From a virus: a DNA stretch of 47,523 nt. How positions within the stretch are numbered: the first letter of the stretch is position 1; every line of letters begins with the position of its first letter. The stretch spans positions 1 to 47,523 of IMG/VR virus record IMGVR_UViG_3300036827_000033; one strand, given 5' to 3'. The notes under the pieces are model-generated. The model was not told the DNA's origin. It saw only the letters and a program-made list of their open reading frames with translations, and did not search any database. Both the position numbers and the translations under genes were made by a program. Positions 46,710 to 47,523 of this stretch are shown one piece after another.

Positions 46710-46898
46710 TCAAAGATTGGAAAGCGCGCCAGCACCGTATAGAAGCGCCACGTATATCGCGGCAGCCGCAACCGAAGCCACCGAACCGCCAAATCCAAAA
46801 GGTTCGCGCTCCTTAACGCCGTTGTAATCGGTATAAAGATTTCTCAGCAGTGATAACGCAGTGAGTGCGATCAGCGCCCATTGGTAAAAGGTCTTCAT
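46710..46898 (-). CDS. 62-aa membrane protein
   Basis: Start 46898. Two hydrophobic spans (F-Y-Q-W-A-L-I-A-L-T-A-L-S-L-L and V-A-A-A-A-I-Y-V-A-L-L-Y-G-A-G). Two bases after the end of the gene at 46901. Function unknown. Confidence 0.55.
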   Translation of the reverse strand: MKTFYQWALIALTALSLLRNLYTDYNGVKEREPFGFGGSVASVAAAAIYVALLYGAGALSNL

Positions 46899-46900
46899 CT

Positions 46901-47155
46901 TCAATTCTCCGATGCAAAAAGTTCCCTCAACCGCGCCGCCTGATCGCACGTCACCAGCTCGCTGATGCTCGTCGGTCCCGGCCAATCGCTCGTCAGGTCA
47001 ACGCCTGATTGCCGCGATATCGCCTCGTCAACCGTCTCATGCCCGAAGTCGTGATGATCCTGGCACGTGCATACCTTGGCGTTGCTGATGGTGCCGATGA
47101 CGTAGGCGAGCGCGTGGCTGGCGATCAGGGCGGGGATGGCGATGGCTCCGAGCAT
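46901..47155 (-). CDS. hypothetical protein, 84 aa, with N-terminal hydrophobic segment
   Basis: ATG at 47155 overlaps the stop of the Ala-rich gene (TGATG). N-terminal hydrophobic segment (A-I-A-I-P-A-L-I-A-S-H-A-L-A-Y), then C-T-C-Q-D-H-H-D-F-G-H and D-Q-A-A-R-L. Function unknown. Confidence 0.6.
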   Translation of the reverse strand: MLGAIAIPALIASHALAYVIGTISNAKVCTCQDHHDFGHETVDEAISRQSGVDLTSDWPGPTSISELVTCDQAARLRELFASEN

Positions 47156-47523
47156 CAATCCACCGCCATTTCGTATTCTTCGATTCTCTTCGGCTTTTTG
47201 ATTTTTTCTTTTGGCGCAAGATTCAAGTGCCTTACGCCCAGTGATCCGCATTCGATCAACGCTTCGACGCAGATTTCTGCGGCGAGAGAAAGGACGTAAT
47301 CTCTGGCGGCGTATCTGGCGGCGTCGTCGGCGGCGGCGGCGGCGGCGGCGGCGTATCTGGCGGCGGCGGCGGCGGCGGCGTATCTGGCGGCGGCGGCGGC
47401 GTATCTGGCGGCGTCGTCGGCGGCGGCGGCGGCGGCGGCGGCGTATCTGGCGGCGGCGGCGGCGGCGGCGTATCTGGCGGCGGCGGCGGCGGCGGCGTAT
47501 CTGGCGGCGGCGGCGGCGGCGGC
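47155..47523 (-). CDS. Ala-Arg-Tyr repeat protein, C-terminal part, cut by the right edge
   Basis: The frame opens beyond the window. It runs through repeats of A-A-A-A-R-Y-A-A and A-A-D-D-A, then a conserved-looking tail (Y-V-L-S-L-A-A-E-I-C-V-E-A-L-I-E-C-G-S-L-G) to the stop at 47155. It resembles the C-terminal half of the Ala-Tyr repeat proteins, to which the gene at 737 belongs. The repeat unit differs (Arg-Tyr against Tyr). Probably a paralogue. Confidence 0.65.
   Translation of the reverse strand, partial: AAAAAAARYAAAAAAARYAAAAAAARYAAAAAAAADDAARYAAAAARYAAAAAAARYAAAAAAAADDAARYAARDYVLSLAAEICVEALIECGSLGVRHLNLAPKEKIKKPKRIEEYEMAVD
47311..47523. repeat. GCC-type tandem repeat at the right edge
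   Basis: Tandem repeats with a core of about 21-24 bases: GGCGGCGGCGGC runs punctuated by GTATCT and GTCGTC. The contig stops inside the repeat, so its true copy number is unknown. Confidence 0.9.

Noticed and set aside
47311-47523. Possible CRISPR array
   Set aside because: Repeats are contiguous triplet runs with no spacers of constant size and encode an Ala-rich protein.

Overview
The window is almost the whole genome of a temperate, tailed phage or prophage with a long-tail (siphovirus) gene plan. Nearly every gene lies on the minus strand, so it reads from right (early genes) to left (late genes). DNA is GC-rich. Several structural proteins (two tail or baseplate proteins, the tail assembly chaperone pair, the decoration protein) and the integrase look, from memory of the families, like those of prophages in Planctomycetota. 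The host assignment is therefore an inference. Both contig edges cut through genes, and the right edge sits inside a GCC-type tandem repeat, which is probably why the contig ends there.

Layout, following transcription from the right. (1) 47.5-45.6 kb: small genes, including an Ala-rich repeat protein cut by the edge, two small membrane proteins and an acyl carrier protein. (2) 45.6-44.0 kb: excisionase-like regulator and tyrosine integrase. (3) 43.99-34.4 kb: DNA metabolism. A Sak4-like RecA-fold ATPase, an SSB-like protein, a NinB-like protein, a protein ending in a J-domain-like motif, a Gp37/Gp68 family protein, a RusA-like resolvase, a D12-class adenine methylase, a replication protein whose gene holds iteron-like and G-tract repeats, and a DnaB-type helicase. 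An intergenic region of about 190 bases just upstream of the replication gene holds two interlocked perfect inverted repeats (pseudoknot topology). (4) 33.9-30.2 kb: a Dam-like methylase, then a 2978-bp IS1595-family element with a perfect 8-bp target duplication, then small genes. The element carries a transposase, an AlbA_2/HATPase protein, a 45-residue basic protein and a class II tRNA with anticodon UGG. (5) 30.2-27.5 kb: a ribbon-helix-helix-like protein and a NusG-like protein, followed by tandem intrinsic-terminator hairpins, a third adenine methylase and another terminator. (6) 27.5-25.3 kb: a cluster of small membrane proteins, the probable lysis region; no endolysin was recognised. 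(7) 25.3-22.0 kb: three adhesion or tail-tip proteins. (8) 21.7-4.95 kb: terminase, gpW-like joiner, portal, a protease-capsid fusion, a decoration protein, a methyltransferase-glycosyltransferase fusion, head-tail and tail proteins (two tandem tail-tube paralogues, a chaperone pair joined by a likely -1 frameshift), tape measure and tail-tip genes. (9) 4.95-2.99 kb: lysogeny control, with two XRE-type repressors and an ImmA/IrrE-like peptidase. (10) 2.9-0 kb: small accessory genes, an Ala-Tyr repeat protein and a cupin-like protein.

How it fits together: the XRE/ImmA pair probably sets the lysogeny decision. Integrase and excisionase move the prophage. The NusG-like protein, placed just ahead of a string of terminators, is a good candidate for a processive antiterminator that opens the late operon. 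The methylases may protect the DNA, and the methyltransferase-glycosyltransferase fusion may decorate the virion. Family names are from recognition of motifs and layout only; no database search was possible.
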